From Alienimonas californiensis (GTDB lineage Bacteria > Planctomycetota > Planctomycetia > Planctomycetales > Planctomycetaceae), in NCBI RefSeq assembly GCF_007743815.1, contig NZ_CP036265.1, positions 3,304,823-3,368,822 of the forward strand: 64,000 nt of DNA, read 5' to 3'. Below are positions 27,527-35,146 of this stretch, one piece after another. The translations under genes were made by a program, and so were the position numbers. How positions within the stretch are numbered: position 1 is the first letter of the stretch; each line of letters begins with the position of its first letter. The notes under the pieces are model-generated. The model worked only from the letters and a program-made list of their open reading frames with translations. It did not search any database and was not told the origin of the DNA.

Positions 27527-28747
27527 TCACCGGCATACGCGGTCCGGCCGACCCGCCTCAGCCTCGAGACGGGCGATCGTCAGCGCGGCATGGGCGAGCA
27601 TCGACAGCGTCACGTGGCGATGCCAGCCGTCCCAACTGCGGACCTCGTAGGCGTCCAGCCCCGCCTCCCTCCGGGCTCCCGCCACCGTCCTCCGGAACGC
27701 GTCGAGCCCCCCGGCGGCCTCGACCAGCGTCCGCGGCGGCGCCGGCTCCCATGAACTGCTGAGAAAGTAGGTTCGCCCTGGGGCGCCGGTCTTCGACCCG
27801 GCGGGATCTTCCCGAACCAACAGCGCTTCGCTCACGATCGGCCGTTCGACCGCCCCCATGCCCCGGCCGCACGGCAGGGCCGCCCAGCGGGCGGGGCGGC
27901 CGTTTTCCGCCGGCCCCGGAACCACCTCCCAGTTCACTTGGCCGCCGTCCTCGGCCGTCCGCAGGTGCCCCTCCGGCGTCGTCATCGTGCGGCCCGCGAT
28001 CAGCCTCCGCGTCGCCGCGACGACCGCGACGTGATCCTGCGTTCGTCGTCGCGGGCTGGTCCAGAAACGGGGGAAGCTGCAGGTCTCGTCCGTCACCACC
28101 CGGTCGCAGGGCACGCCGGCGTCCAGGGCCCGGCGGATCAGCCCGCCGGCCAAGTTGGGCGTGCCCGCGGGGGCTACGACGCCCCCGCGGCCGAAGACGT
28201 GCGTGTCCGGCGCCCCGACCGCGACGCGGCGGGCGGGGTCCGTCGCCCACTCCTCCGGGAGGTGGAGGACCCGGTCGATCAGGGCGCAGCCGCGGGCCGT
28301 GCGATAGGCCAGGAACACCGCGGCCTGGCAGGTCCCGACCCGCCCGGTCGTCGGCGACCGCCGCCGCGTCGCCCCGGCCGACTTGGTTCCCCGCTTGGGG
28401 AAGCGAACCTCCCCCGCGATCAGGGTCGCTTCGCCGTCGGGATCAGTCAGCCGCTCGACGACGTACTCCCGCAGGTCGTCGCGGAGGGCGTCGGCGTCCC
28501 ACCGCGCCCGGTCGAGCAGATGCCGGAAACCCGCCGGCGTCGTCTCGCCCGCCGCCGCGGCCAACGCCCGCACGCCGCCCCGGCCGGCGCCTCCCCCGCC
28601 GAGGGCCAGGGCCCGCAGGTACGCCCCCGCCCGATCCCGCAGATCGCGGCGGAGAAACCGCGGCCCGATCCGGGCGGCGACGGCGTCGAACTCGCGGTCC
28701 CGGAGGCGGTCCGGGTCCGTTCGGGACTCCTCAGGTCGGACGTTCAT
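27527..28747 (-). mobile_element. Decayed IS701-family transposase
   Basis: The frame encodes 406 residues. Family marks are FRHLLDRARWDADALRDDLR, ECQVGVFLAY-like TCQAAVFLAY, GCALIDRVLHLPEEW, ALDAGVPCDRVVTDE, and the very typical EVRSWDGWHRHVTLSMLAHA. IS701 members normally have a DETGF-type first catalytic Asp followed by KKGTKSAG. Here the segment reads LIAGEVRFPKRGTKSAGATRR, so the Asp is gone. The middle region also drifts (HVFGRGGVVAPAG). The open frame is kept, but the enzyme is probably dead. No terminal inverted repeats could be matched by eye. Confidence 0.72.
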
Positions 28748-30551
28748 TCAGGTTCTCGGGGCGGAGGATCGGCCCGCCGGCGTCCCCCGCCCGCGGTCGC
28801 CACCAAAGTACGAGAGTTGCGCGGCCGCCGTGAGGCCGGCCGCCCCAGCCTCCGGCCCCGCGGGAAGTCTTCTCCGTGGAGCACAAGATCTGGGGGGCCC
28901 TCGGGGACCGGGCACACAATGCCGGCGCGTCTCGATTTGGGGCGCATCCAGGGTGTGATGTTTGCGCGCTCACTCGGGATTTGAATCAGCGGAGAGAGGC
29001 TCGTTCGCCGTCCGCACTCCGATCAGCGCACTGAAGCCGGCACCGTCCAGAGGCCGCCGCGGACCGGCCCATAAGGGAGGCGGGCCGGATCCGTCCCGAC
29101 GACCCGGACCGGGCTCCGCCGCGGAGAATCGCGACGACCGTGAACGCCTGTCGCCGTCCCCCCTCCGCGGACCTGAACCGCCGACGGCGGAACGGTCCGA
29201 ACTTTCGGACCTCGGTCGCTCCGGCATGAGGCGGCCCGCCCGGGCGACCGCGGCGGCGACCGGCCGGGGCCGCGTGGCGGGGCTCCCTTCGCCGCCGGCT
29301 TCAGGCGATCCCCAGGACCTCCGGAGACCGGCGCCGCGACCGGTCCTGGGTTCGGCGTCCCGCCCCCGCGACCGTGGACGTCTTCGCAGGTCGGACCGGG
29401 GACGTCGCCGCCCCCCCGTGGGGAACGAGCGACCTGCTCGGGGGACGTCCGAAGTTTCGGACCCTGGCCAGACTGGAGAGAAGAACTCGCTCGGGCCGGA
29501 GGAGCCTCGAGACACCGTCGGCCGCGTCGCCCGACCGGTCGGACGCGGCCCGGTCTCCGCGGCCGGCACGATCCCGCCGTGACGGCGAGCGGCGCCCGCC
29601 CGAGGTGCCGGGCGAACTCGGCGTCGACCTCGCCGGACGGCAACCCTCGGGAGATGGACGTCCCGGACGCCCCGGAGCAGTCGGCTCGGGCGGACTTGGC
29701 GACGGGCGTTCTCCTCCTCGTGTCGTCCCCCTCCAGAACGCCGGGTGCCCTCCGGCCTGCCCCACTGCGGGGCGTGGCGGGCGTCGGGGTCAAAACCCGC
29801 ATTGACCCCCCCTGTCCGGCGAGGCGTACGGGCTCCGCCGTCGGCGGCGTGCGGGAGAAGCGGCTTCGGCGTTCAGGCCGGCCGCCGCCGCAGGTCAGAC
29901 TCAGGATCGGTCGATGACCGAGCCGGCGTCCCGCTTCGCACGTCGCCTTCTATAATCCCGTGTTTTGCTACAGAGGGGGGCGTGCTGATCGTTTCGCCGT
30001 TTCTCGCCGCAGAACCGCGATCTCAGACTACAGGTGTAGAGCGGAGGGCGTGCCGACCATTTCGCCAATAAATTCGACGCTCGGTACGACCCGTGGGCGA
30101 GGGACGGTCGGCGGGGGCGTCGGAGAGACCGTCGCGATGTCCGAAGCCGCGGCCCGTTCGCAGTCGTTTAAGTCGGAATAACAGGGGTGCCGAGGTCTCG
30201 ATGACTCTCCGCCCCCATGAACACTGGGCCGTCTTCCGGAGGGGGCCTTCAGGACACCGACTCACTGCCGTCGCCCCCGCGGCATCGGCGTCGGGTCCCC
30301 GCCCGCCGCCGGCCGTGCGAAAGTCGGTGCCTGACAGTCCGGATGGGCCGCGGGCCGCGTCAGCGTGACGAACGGCTAGACGCCGTGCGGCGGCGGTTCG
30401 GCTCCTCCGACGTGCCGCCCGGCCTGATCGCCTCGGCTTCTTCGACGAAGCCGGACACGACGGGGCCAATCGAACTCCAACAGGGCGTCGAAGTTTCCCC
30501 GGTCCCGGCGGGCGTACCGGTCCTCCCGCCGTCCCGCGGCCGGGGTCCCGG
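28748..30551. other. 1.8-kb non-coding, low-information region
   Basis: Both strands carry only long Arg/Pro-rich frames without domain-like sequence or believable starts. The region includes two perfect 16-bp palindromes. It may be decayed mobile DNA. Confidence 0.45.
29195..29462. repeat. Pair of 16-bp palindromes GTCCGAANTTTCGGAC
   Basis: GTCCGAACTTTCGGAC lies at 29195-29210 and GTCCGAAGTTTCGGAC at 29447-29462. Both have perfect 7-bp arms and a shared consensus, and a weaker third copy is at 27153-27168 in the neighbouring intergenic region. The dyads resemble dimeric regulator binding sites, but they are in a region without recognised genes. Confidence 0.7.
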
Positions 30552-30995
30552 TCACTCCTGCAGCAGCAGCGTCGGCTGGTCCGCCCACCGCGGCCGGGGG
30601 GCCGGCTCGTCGGCCCCGAGCGGGTCGTACTCCGCGGGGGGATCGACGTCCCCGGTGACGCACATCCAAGGGCTCGTCTCGTCGTCCGCGCAGTCCGCCT
30701 GCCAGAGGGCCCGCAGGATCCCCCGCCGGGCGTTCTCCCGCGTCCGGTCGTCGTCCGCGGGACCGGAGACCGGCGCGTCCCGCATGTAAGTGTCGAAAAC
30801 GTCTGGGAAGAGATCGAACATCCGTCCGCGGTGCGTGACGATCACGTCGCCGGGCTCCTTGCCGGCCGACACGGCGAACTCCGCCGCCTCGGGCCCGGCG
30901 GTGAACCCCGTCTGCCGGATCAGACGGATCGTCTGGAGGACGGGGTCCTCGGTCGGCTTGCGCTTCGGGGCGGGGGGGAACAGGGTCTTCGGCAC
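30552..30995 (-). CDS. Hypothetical protein, last gene of the cassette region
   Basis: The product is 147 residues from GTG 30995, chosen because upstream codons of the frame become low-complexity. The N-terminal KTLFPPAPKRKPTEDPVLQT is basic. The middle TIRLIRQTGFTAGPEAAEF and THRGRMFDLFPDVFDTYMRD looks like a folded alpha/beta domain, and the C-terminus is acidic and Pro-rich. No family was recognised. A double hairpin terminator at 31138-31183 separates it from the operon upstream, so it is probably transcribed on its own. Confidence 0.55.
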   Translation of the reverse strand: MPKTLFPPAPKRKPTEDPVLQTIRLIRQTGFTAGPEAAEFAVSAGKEPGDVIVTHRGRMFDLFPDVFDTYMRDAPVSGPADDDRTRENARRGILRALWQADCADDETSPWMCVTGDVDPPAEYDPLGADEPAPRPRWADQPTLLLQE

Positions 30996-31137
30996 GGGGG
31001 CTCTCTGCCAATGGGGAAGGCAACGGACGACCGACCGCCATGCTATTCCCGCGGCGGAAGGGCGCGGGGCGGACGTCGGTCCGGCGTCGGGGCGGGAGCT
31101 GGCCCGGGAGGTCGGGCTCGGCCGCATCTAAAAAGAA

Positions 31138-31183
31138 GCCCCCCGCGCGTGCGGGGGGCGTGCCGCCGGCGTGAGCCGGCGGC
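31138..31183 (-). terminator. Tandem hairpin terminator, minus strand
   Basis: Two stems are adjacent: GCCGCCGGC/GCCGGCGGC (31162-31183) and GCCCCCCGC/GCGGGGGGC (31138-31159). On the minus strand the second is followed by TTCTTTTT. It closes the minus-strand cassette array at its downstream end. Confidence 0.88.
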
Positions 31184-31190
31184 GGGAACG

Positions 31191-31352
31191 TCACCGGCCG
31201 CGGCGGAGGCCGCGGCCGAGGGGACCGGTCGCCAAGCCGACGGCCGCCAGGGCGACCGCGGAGCGGACCGCCACGCGGGCGGCGGGGCGAAGCACGGCCA
31301 GCATTAGGCCGACGGCGGGGCGGTCGAGGAACGGGGTGGCGAACAGGGACAT
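31191..31352 (-). CDS. Small, possibly membrane-associated hypothetical protein
   Basis: The product is 53 residues: a hydrophobic and Arg-dotted amphipathic helix (GLMLAVLRPAARVAVRSAVA) and a basic tail GRGLRRGR. It ends directly at the tandem terminator, which supports it as a real last gene of the operon. It resembles in size and composition the small frame at 37387-37545. No family was recognised. Confidence 0.45.
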   Translation of the reverse strand: MSLFATPFLDRPAVGLMLAVLRPAARVAVRSAVALAAVGLATGPLGRGLRRGR

Positions 31353-31465
31353 TGGGATCTTTCGAATCGGGGAAACGGGGGCGTGGGAAAGCGGCGGGGC
31401 TGAGACGACCCGCGACCGCCCCCGCCGGGACGGTGGCGGGGGATCGGTCGGGAGAGCGAAGCGGA

Positions 31466-31894
31466 TCAGCGGCGGTCGCCGGCCCGCTCCTTCAGGCCGT
31501 CGATCAGGCCGCTGGCTTGGCGGCGGGAGAGTTCGGCGGCGTCGGTGACGCCGAGGCGCCGCAGCTCGGCGGCCAAGTCCGCCCCCGCCCGCCGGGCGAA
31601 GGCGTGCAGCGCCCGCACCTGATTGGGGGTGCTCGGCGGGTCGGACGGGGGGCGTCGTTCCAGCCCCACCTGCGGGAGGCGGGCGGGTTCGCCCTCCTCG
31701 AGCTCGGCGACGCCCAGTTCGGCGTCCACCGCCTGCCGGACCACGCCGAAGCACCCGCGGATCTGGCGGCGGAGCTTTTCGGGGTCCTTGAGCAGCTCGG
31801 CGCTCAGCTCCACCTCCAGGTGGACCATGGCCCCGCGGCTGCCGTAGTCCGGCTGGCCGATCTTGCGGCTCAGGCCGCAGTTCATCTTCAGCAT
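31466..31894 (-). CDS. Hypothetical protein with a conserved NCGLSRKIG start
   Basis: The product is 142 residues, with a textbook Shine-Dalgarno AGGAGGT 9 nt before the ATG, the clearest in this region. The N-terminus MNCGLSRKIGQPDYGSRGA followed by MVHLEVELSAELL is a beta-rich segment that I recall as recurring in planctomycete mobile regions. The middle is a helical segment (KLRRQIRGCFGVVRQAVD), and the C-terminal 45 residues (RALHAFARRAGADLAAELRR) look like a helical DNA- or protein-binding tail. No enzymatic motif is seen. It follows the clamp-like gene (31939-33372) by 44 nt. Confidence 0.65.
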   Translation of the reverse strand: MLKMNCGLSRKIGQPDYGSRGAMVHLEVELSAELLKDPEKLRRQIRGCFGVVRQAVDAELGVAELEEGEPARLPQVGLERRPPSDPPSTPNQVRALHAFARRAGADLAAELRRLGVTDAAELSRRQASGLIDGLKERAGDRR

Positions 31895-31938
31895 GGGTCG
31901 TACCTCCTGTGGGGGGGGAAAGGGGACGTGGGAGCCGG

Positions 31939-33372
31939 CTATGCGGCGAGGTCGCCGAGCCGCTTGAGGCTGCCGAGAGCGCTGGCGACGGCACGATCCC
32001 GCCTCTTCAGCTTCCGCAGGTCCGCGGACAGGGAGCGGGCCTGCGAGGCCGCCTCCGACAGGGCGGCGGTGAGGGCGGCCGCCCGGTCGAGGAGGGCCTC
32101 CGGGTCGGCGGCGGGGACGTCGGGTTTGGAGCGGGACACGGCAGGGGCGGGGTTCGGGGAGCGGAACGGGACGGTCGCGGGAGCCGCGGCGGCGGGAGAG
32201 GGTTCCGGGGCCGGCCCCGCCTCGGCGATGAGGCGGACGGCCCCCTCGGCGGGGACGGCGTCGCCAGCGAGCGTGGCGAAGACGACGGTGGTCCCGGCAT
32301 CCTTGGGGGCATCGCACCGGACCGGCTCCTCCGGTCCGTGCAGGACGATCCGGGCGCAGCCCGCGGCGAGGGCCCGGGCAAGGAACCGCCGGTCCGCCAC
32401 GGCGACCGCCTTGCCCGTGACTTCCGAGGACGCCGTCGCCAGTTCCACCGCCGCGGCGCCCTCCTCGGCGGCCCGGACGAGGAACAGGCCGTCCCGCGCC
32501 TCCAGGGTGACAGGACGGCGGGCGTCGCCGTCGCCCGGGAGTCGATCCAGCCGGTCGGCGAGGAACGCCGCGTCGGCCTCAGAGAGGCTGACGGTTGCCT
32601 TCCCCTCGCCGCCGGGCACGACCCGATCCAGATCCGGAAACCGGGCGTCCCGGACCTCCGGCGTCCACAGCCTCCAGTCGCCGGCCGAGAGGACGACGAG
32701 CGGCACCTTCGGGCCGTCCGTCACCCGCGCCACATGGACGTCCAGGTCCTTCAACGGGGAACAGCCCAGGGCGTGCGGGGCCGGCAGCAGGACAGGCTGC
32801 TCCCACGGGAAGTCGAACCCGCGCGCGATCAGCAGGCAGTGGCTGTCGGTCGCCTCGATCCGGCCGGCGTGCGGGTCCAACCGCACGCAGCCGAGGGCGT
32901 AGCGGGTGGACTCGGCGTCCGTGACGGCGATCGCCTGCCGCAGCGCCGCGGCGAAGCCGGGGCCGGGGTCGTGGAGGTCTTCCACGGCGGGCGGAGCAAA
33001 GGTCGTCGCTCGGTCCCGGTCGGCCTTCTCGACCGTGCCGTGGGCACTGCGGGGCACCCCCCGCTCGTCCCAGTGGGCGACGACGGCGTCGCCGCCGTCG
33101 GCCTCGGCGAGGGCGACGTCGCCGGTCTTCGCGGCGCCGGCCTCGGCCAACAGGCCGAACGGCAGGACGAGGTCCGAGGAGGGGCGTTCGCCGGGGATCA
33201 GCAGGGAGATGCCGCGTCCGTCCGGGCCGATGGCGGTCAAGCGGGTGCCGCCGCCCTCGGCGGCGTGGACGCGGACGGGCGGACCAGCGTCGCGGGCTTT
33301 GAGTGTGAGGTGTTTCTTCAAGACCAGCCGGAACGAGTGCAGCGTCCGGCGGGGCAGGTTAATCGGGGGCAT
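31939..33372 (-). CDS. Divergent beta-sliding-clamp-like (DnaN-like) protein
   Basis: The product is 477 residues. A DnaN-type middle domain is suggested by AAALRQAIAVTDAESTRYAL followed by GCVRLDPHAGRIEATDSHCL (about 141-180). This follows the clamp pattern in which a helix is followed by TR-x-x-L-x-G-v and then an ATD-x-H strand end. A clamp-like N-terminal fold (RLVLKKHLTLKARDAG) lies before it and a further clamp-like segment after (RFPDLDRVVP, similar to the FPDY-type strand of DnaN). A 120-residue C-terminal part adds a Pro/Ala linker and a helix (LSADLRKLKRRDRAVASALG). No polymerase or loader genes other than an AAA ATPase are nearby. The assignment rests on pattern resemblance and needs profile searching. 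Confidence 0.55.
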   Translation of the reverse strand: MPPINLPRRTLHSFRLVLKKHLTLKARDAGPPVRVHAAEGGGTRLTAIGPDGRGISLLIPGERPSSDLVLPFGLLAEAGAAKTGDVALAEADGGDAVVAHWDERGVPRSAHGTVEKADRDRATTFAPPAVEDLHDPGPGFAAALRQAIAVTDAESTRYALGCVRLDPHAGRIEATDSHCLLIARGFDFPWEQPVLLPAPHALGCSPLKDLDVHVARVTDGPKVPLVVLSAGDWRLWTPEVRDARFPDLDRVVPGGEGKATVSLSEADAAFLADRLDRLPGDGDARRPVTLEARDGLFLVRAAEEGAAAVELATASSEVTGKAVAVADRRFLARALAAGCARIVLHGPEEPVRCDAPKDAGTTVVFATLAGDAVPAEGAVRLIAEAGPAPEPSPAAAAPATVPFRSPNPAPAVSRSKPDVPAADPEALLDRAAALTAALSEAASQARSLSADLRKLKRRDRAVASALGSLKRLGDLAA

Positions 33373-33410
33373 GGGGACTTCTGGTGTGCGGAGGATGATC
33401 GGGTGAGGAA

Positions 33411-33444
33411 AAAGGCCGGCGGCGGGTTGCGAGCCCGCCACCGG
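33411..33444 (-). terminator. Hairpin terminator before the clamp-like gene
   Basis: The stem is CCGGCGGCGGG (33416-33426) with CCCGCCACCGG (33434-33444), one mismatch. On the minus strand it is followed by CCTTTTTCC. It lies 39 nt upstream of the clamp-like gene and downstream of the 68-residue gene. Confidence 0.72.
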
Positions 33445-33463
33445 TCGTGAAGTCAGCGCCCGG

Positions 33464-33670
33464 TCAGTGAAAGGCGACGCGGCCCTTGCCGCAGCGGTGC
33501 GGGTTCGTCCGCTGCCGGGCCTGTTGCTCGTCCCAGTCGATGGGGCCGAGGTCGTCGTCGAAATGGGTGAACGACGACGGGGCGTCGAGCTGGAAGCCCA
33601 TCCGGGCGATATCCGCGACGCGCTCGCCGGTGACGGCGGCGATGCGACGGTTCAGTTCGTGCTGGGGCAT
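33464..33670 (-). CDS. Small acidic hypothetical protein
   Basis: The product is 68 residues with an AGGAG ribosome-binding site 7 nt before the ATG. It begins MPQHELNRRIAAVTGERVAD, a helical segment, and continues with Asp-rich FDDDLGPIDWDEQQ, then a His/Arg tail. The helix followed by IARMGFQL may be a small HTH or helical fold. No family was recognised. It is bounded on both sides by hairpin terminators. Confidence 0.55.
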   Translation of the reverse strand: MPQHELNRRIAAVTGERVADIARMGFQLDAPSSFTHFDDDLGPIDWDEQQARQRTNPHRCGKGRVAFH

Positions 33671-33703
33671 GGAAAACTCCTGTTCGTGAAGTGGGAAAAG
33701 GGA

Positions 33704-33738
33704 AAGCGGCGGGTCGGCACGTGGCCGATCCGCCGCTT
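33704..33738 (-). terminator. Hairpin terminator, minus strand
   Basis: The stem is AAGCGGCGGGTCGG (33704-33717) with CCGATCCGCCGCTT (33725-33738), with one G-U pair. It is followed on the minus strand by TCCCTTTT. It separates the 86-residue gene from the 68-residue gene. Confidence 0.75.
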
Positions 33739-33767
33739 CGGGGGAAGACGTGGGTGGAGCCGGGCGG

Positions 33768-34028
33768 TCAGCCCGGCGGGGTCAGTCGATGCCGCGTGAG
33801 CCAGTCGGCCTCGGCGGTCAAAGCCTCGCTCCGCAGCGGGAACGGACCGAGGGCCGGGCCGCCGCTGGGAGAGAGGTCCGCGGTCCACCCGCCGCCAGGG
33901 GCGGGCTCGACGTGCGACGCTCGGACGACGGAGGCAGCGCCGAGGGCGTCGGCGTCGATCAGTTCGCCGTAGAGGCCTTGAGCGACGCCGTCGGGGCGAA
34001 CGAACAGTTCCTGCACGGCGCCGCTCAT
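33768..34028 (-). CDS. Hypothetical protein overlapping the coiled-coil gene
   Basis: The product is 86 residues. It starts at an ATG that overlaps the stop of the upstream gene by 4 nt (ATGA), so translation is probably coupled. The middle RASHVEPAPGGGWTADLSP and LGPFPLRSEALTAEADWLTR form a compact beta-alpha fold that I recall as a small planctomycete mobile-element protein. It has no catalytic motif. It ends just before a hairpin terminator. Confidence 0.62.
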   Translation of the reverse strand: MSGAVQELFVRPDGVAQGLYGELIDADALGAASVVRASHVEPAPGGGWTADLSPSGGPALGPFPLRSEALTAEADWLTRHRLTPPG

Positions 34029-35062
34029 CGCGGCGACCGCAGGACACGCCGGCGGGGGGCGTCGGCGACGAGCGGGTCGAGGGCCTCGGCCACGCCGGCC
34101 AGACCCTCCCGCACCCGCTGTTGGAGCCAGCCGACGCCGGTGTTCGCCCGCAGATCAACCGGGTCGACGCCCCGCATCAGGCCTTCGGCCTCGGCGACGA
34201 CGGCGTCGAGGTCCGCGTTGCCGCCGACGTTCAGACGCCGAAACCGCTGGAAGAACTCGGTGAGGTTCTCGACGGCGGAGTCGCGGAACACCCGCGGTCC
34301 GCCGCCCTCGCCGCCGGTGAGGCGTTCCCGCAGATGTTCGACCAACTGGGCCAACTCTTGGGCGAACGCCTGCTCGGCGAGCTGCACAGCCTGCTCGAAC
34401 CGTTGCCGTACCCGGTCGCATTCCTGCTGGTACAGGCGGGGCGAGAGGCGCCGCAGGTAGTCCGGCGGCTCCACCGCGGGCAGGTCCCAGCTCAGGCCGA
34501 ACAGCGGGGCGAGGCTGGGCGGGTAGTCGGCGGGGTCGAACAGGTCGCCCAGCCGGCGGCGGGCCCGGGAGACGAGTTCATCGCGGCAGCGGTCCACCTC
34601 CGCCGCGGCGTCGGCCAGTTCCGCCTGCAGGTCGCCCATCCGCCGCTCGAAGGCCGGCAGGTCGTTGCGGGGCAGCAGGCGGATGCCGGCCTCGGGGTAG
34701 GGCAGGCTGGCGGTCTTCCATTGCGAAACGGCGGCGTGGCGGACCTTCGCCGCGGCCCTGAGGGCCGGGTGTTTCGTATCGAGGAGTTTCTTCGAGGCCG
34801 ACAGGCTGCCGCTCTCGGCGTCGAAGGGGGAGGCCGCCTCGTCCTTCTGCTCGGCGGACAGCGTCCGCCGCAGGCCGGGCCAGGAGACGTGCAGCCGGAC
34901 GGCCGCGGCGTCGGATCGCAGCCGTTCGGCGGGGTCCTGTTCGCGGTGATCCCGCTCCTCGTCGAGGAACGTGACCTCCGCGGCGCCGTGATCGGTCTCG
35001 GCGTCGGGCAGGTCGGGGTCGGCGGTTCTGGCCCGCCGGGGCGGACTGAGCAGTAGGGTCAT
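34025..35062 (-). CDS. Coiled-coil hypothetical protein of the AAA cassette (DUF3150-like?)
   Basis: The product is 345 residues with extended helices and heptad-like stretches (AFERRMGDLQAELADAAAEV, VRQRFEQAVQLAEQAFAQEL). There is no membrane segment. The central WPGLRRTLSAEQ and KLLDTKHPALRA recall DUF3150-type proteins, which often sit beside AAA ATPases in conjugative elements, but this match is weak. It starts 85 nt after the stop of the Ycf46-like AAA gene, behind a hairpin, and overlaps the next gene by 4 nt. A structural or adaptor role to the AAA protein is inferred from order alone. Confidence 0.6.
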   Translation of the reverse strand: MTLLLSPPRRARTADPDLPDAETDHGAAEVTFLDEERDHREQDPAERLRSDAAAVRLHVSWPGLRRTLSAEQKDEAASPFDAESGSLSASKKLLDTKHPALRAAAKVRHAAVSQWKTASLPYPEAGIRLLPRNDLPAFERRMGDLQAELADAAAEVDRCRDELVSRARRRLGDLFDPADYPPSLAPLFGLSWDLPAVEPPDYLRRLSPRLYQQECDRVRQRFEQAVQLAEQAFAQELAQLVEHLRERLTGGEGGGPRVFRDSAVENLTEFFQRFRRLNVGGNADLDAVVAEAEGLMRGVDPVDLRANTGVGWLQQRVREGLAGVAEALDPLVADAPRRRVLRSPR

Positions 35063-35091
35063 GGGTGAAAACTCGTGAGGGTGAAACGAAA

Positions 35092-35116
35092 ACGCCCCGG
35101 CGAAGCGCCGGGGCGT
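35092..35116 (-). terminator. Hairpin terminator/attenuator after the AAA gene
   Basis: The perfect stem CGCCCCGGCG (35093-35102) pairs with CGCCGGGGCG (35106-35115) around a 3-nt loop. On the minus strand it is followed by TTTTCGTTTC. It lies between two same-strand genes, so it either ends the upstream transcript or lets partial read-through occur. Confidence 0.82.
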
Positions 35117-35146
35117 GGTGAGGGAGATGCCGGTCGGAGCCGGCGG

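Noticed and set aside
28962..29802. Several 150-260-codon frames on both strands of the gene-poor region
   Set aside because: They overlap each other, lack starts with ribosome-binding sites, and have no domain-like hydrophobic pattern.
29945..29960. TATAAT as a promoter -10 box
   Set aside because: No matching -35 at the right distance and no gene follows; it is probably chance in AT-richer sequence.
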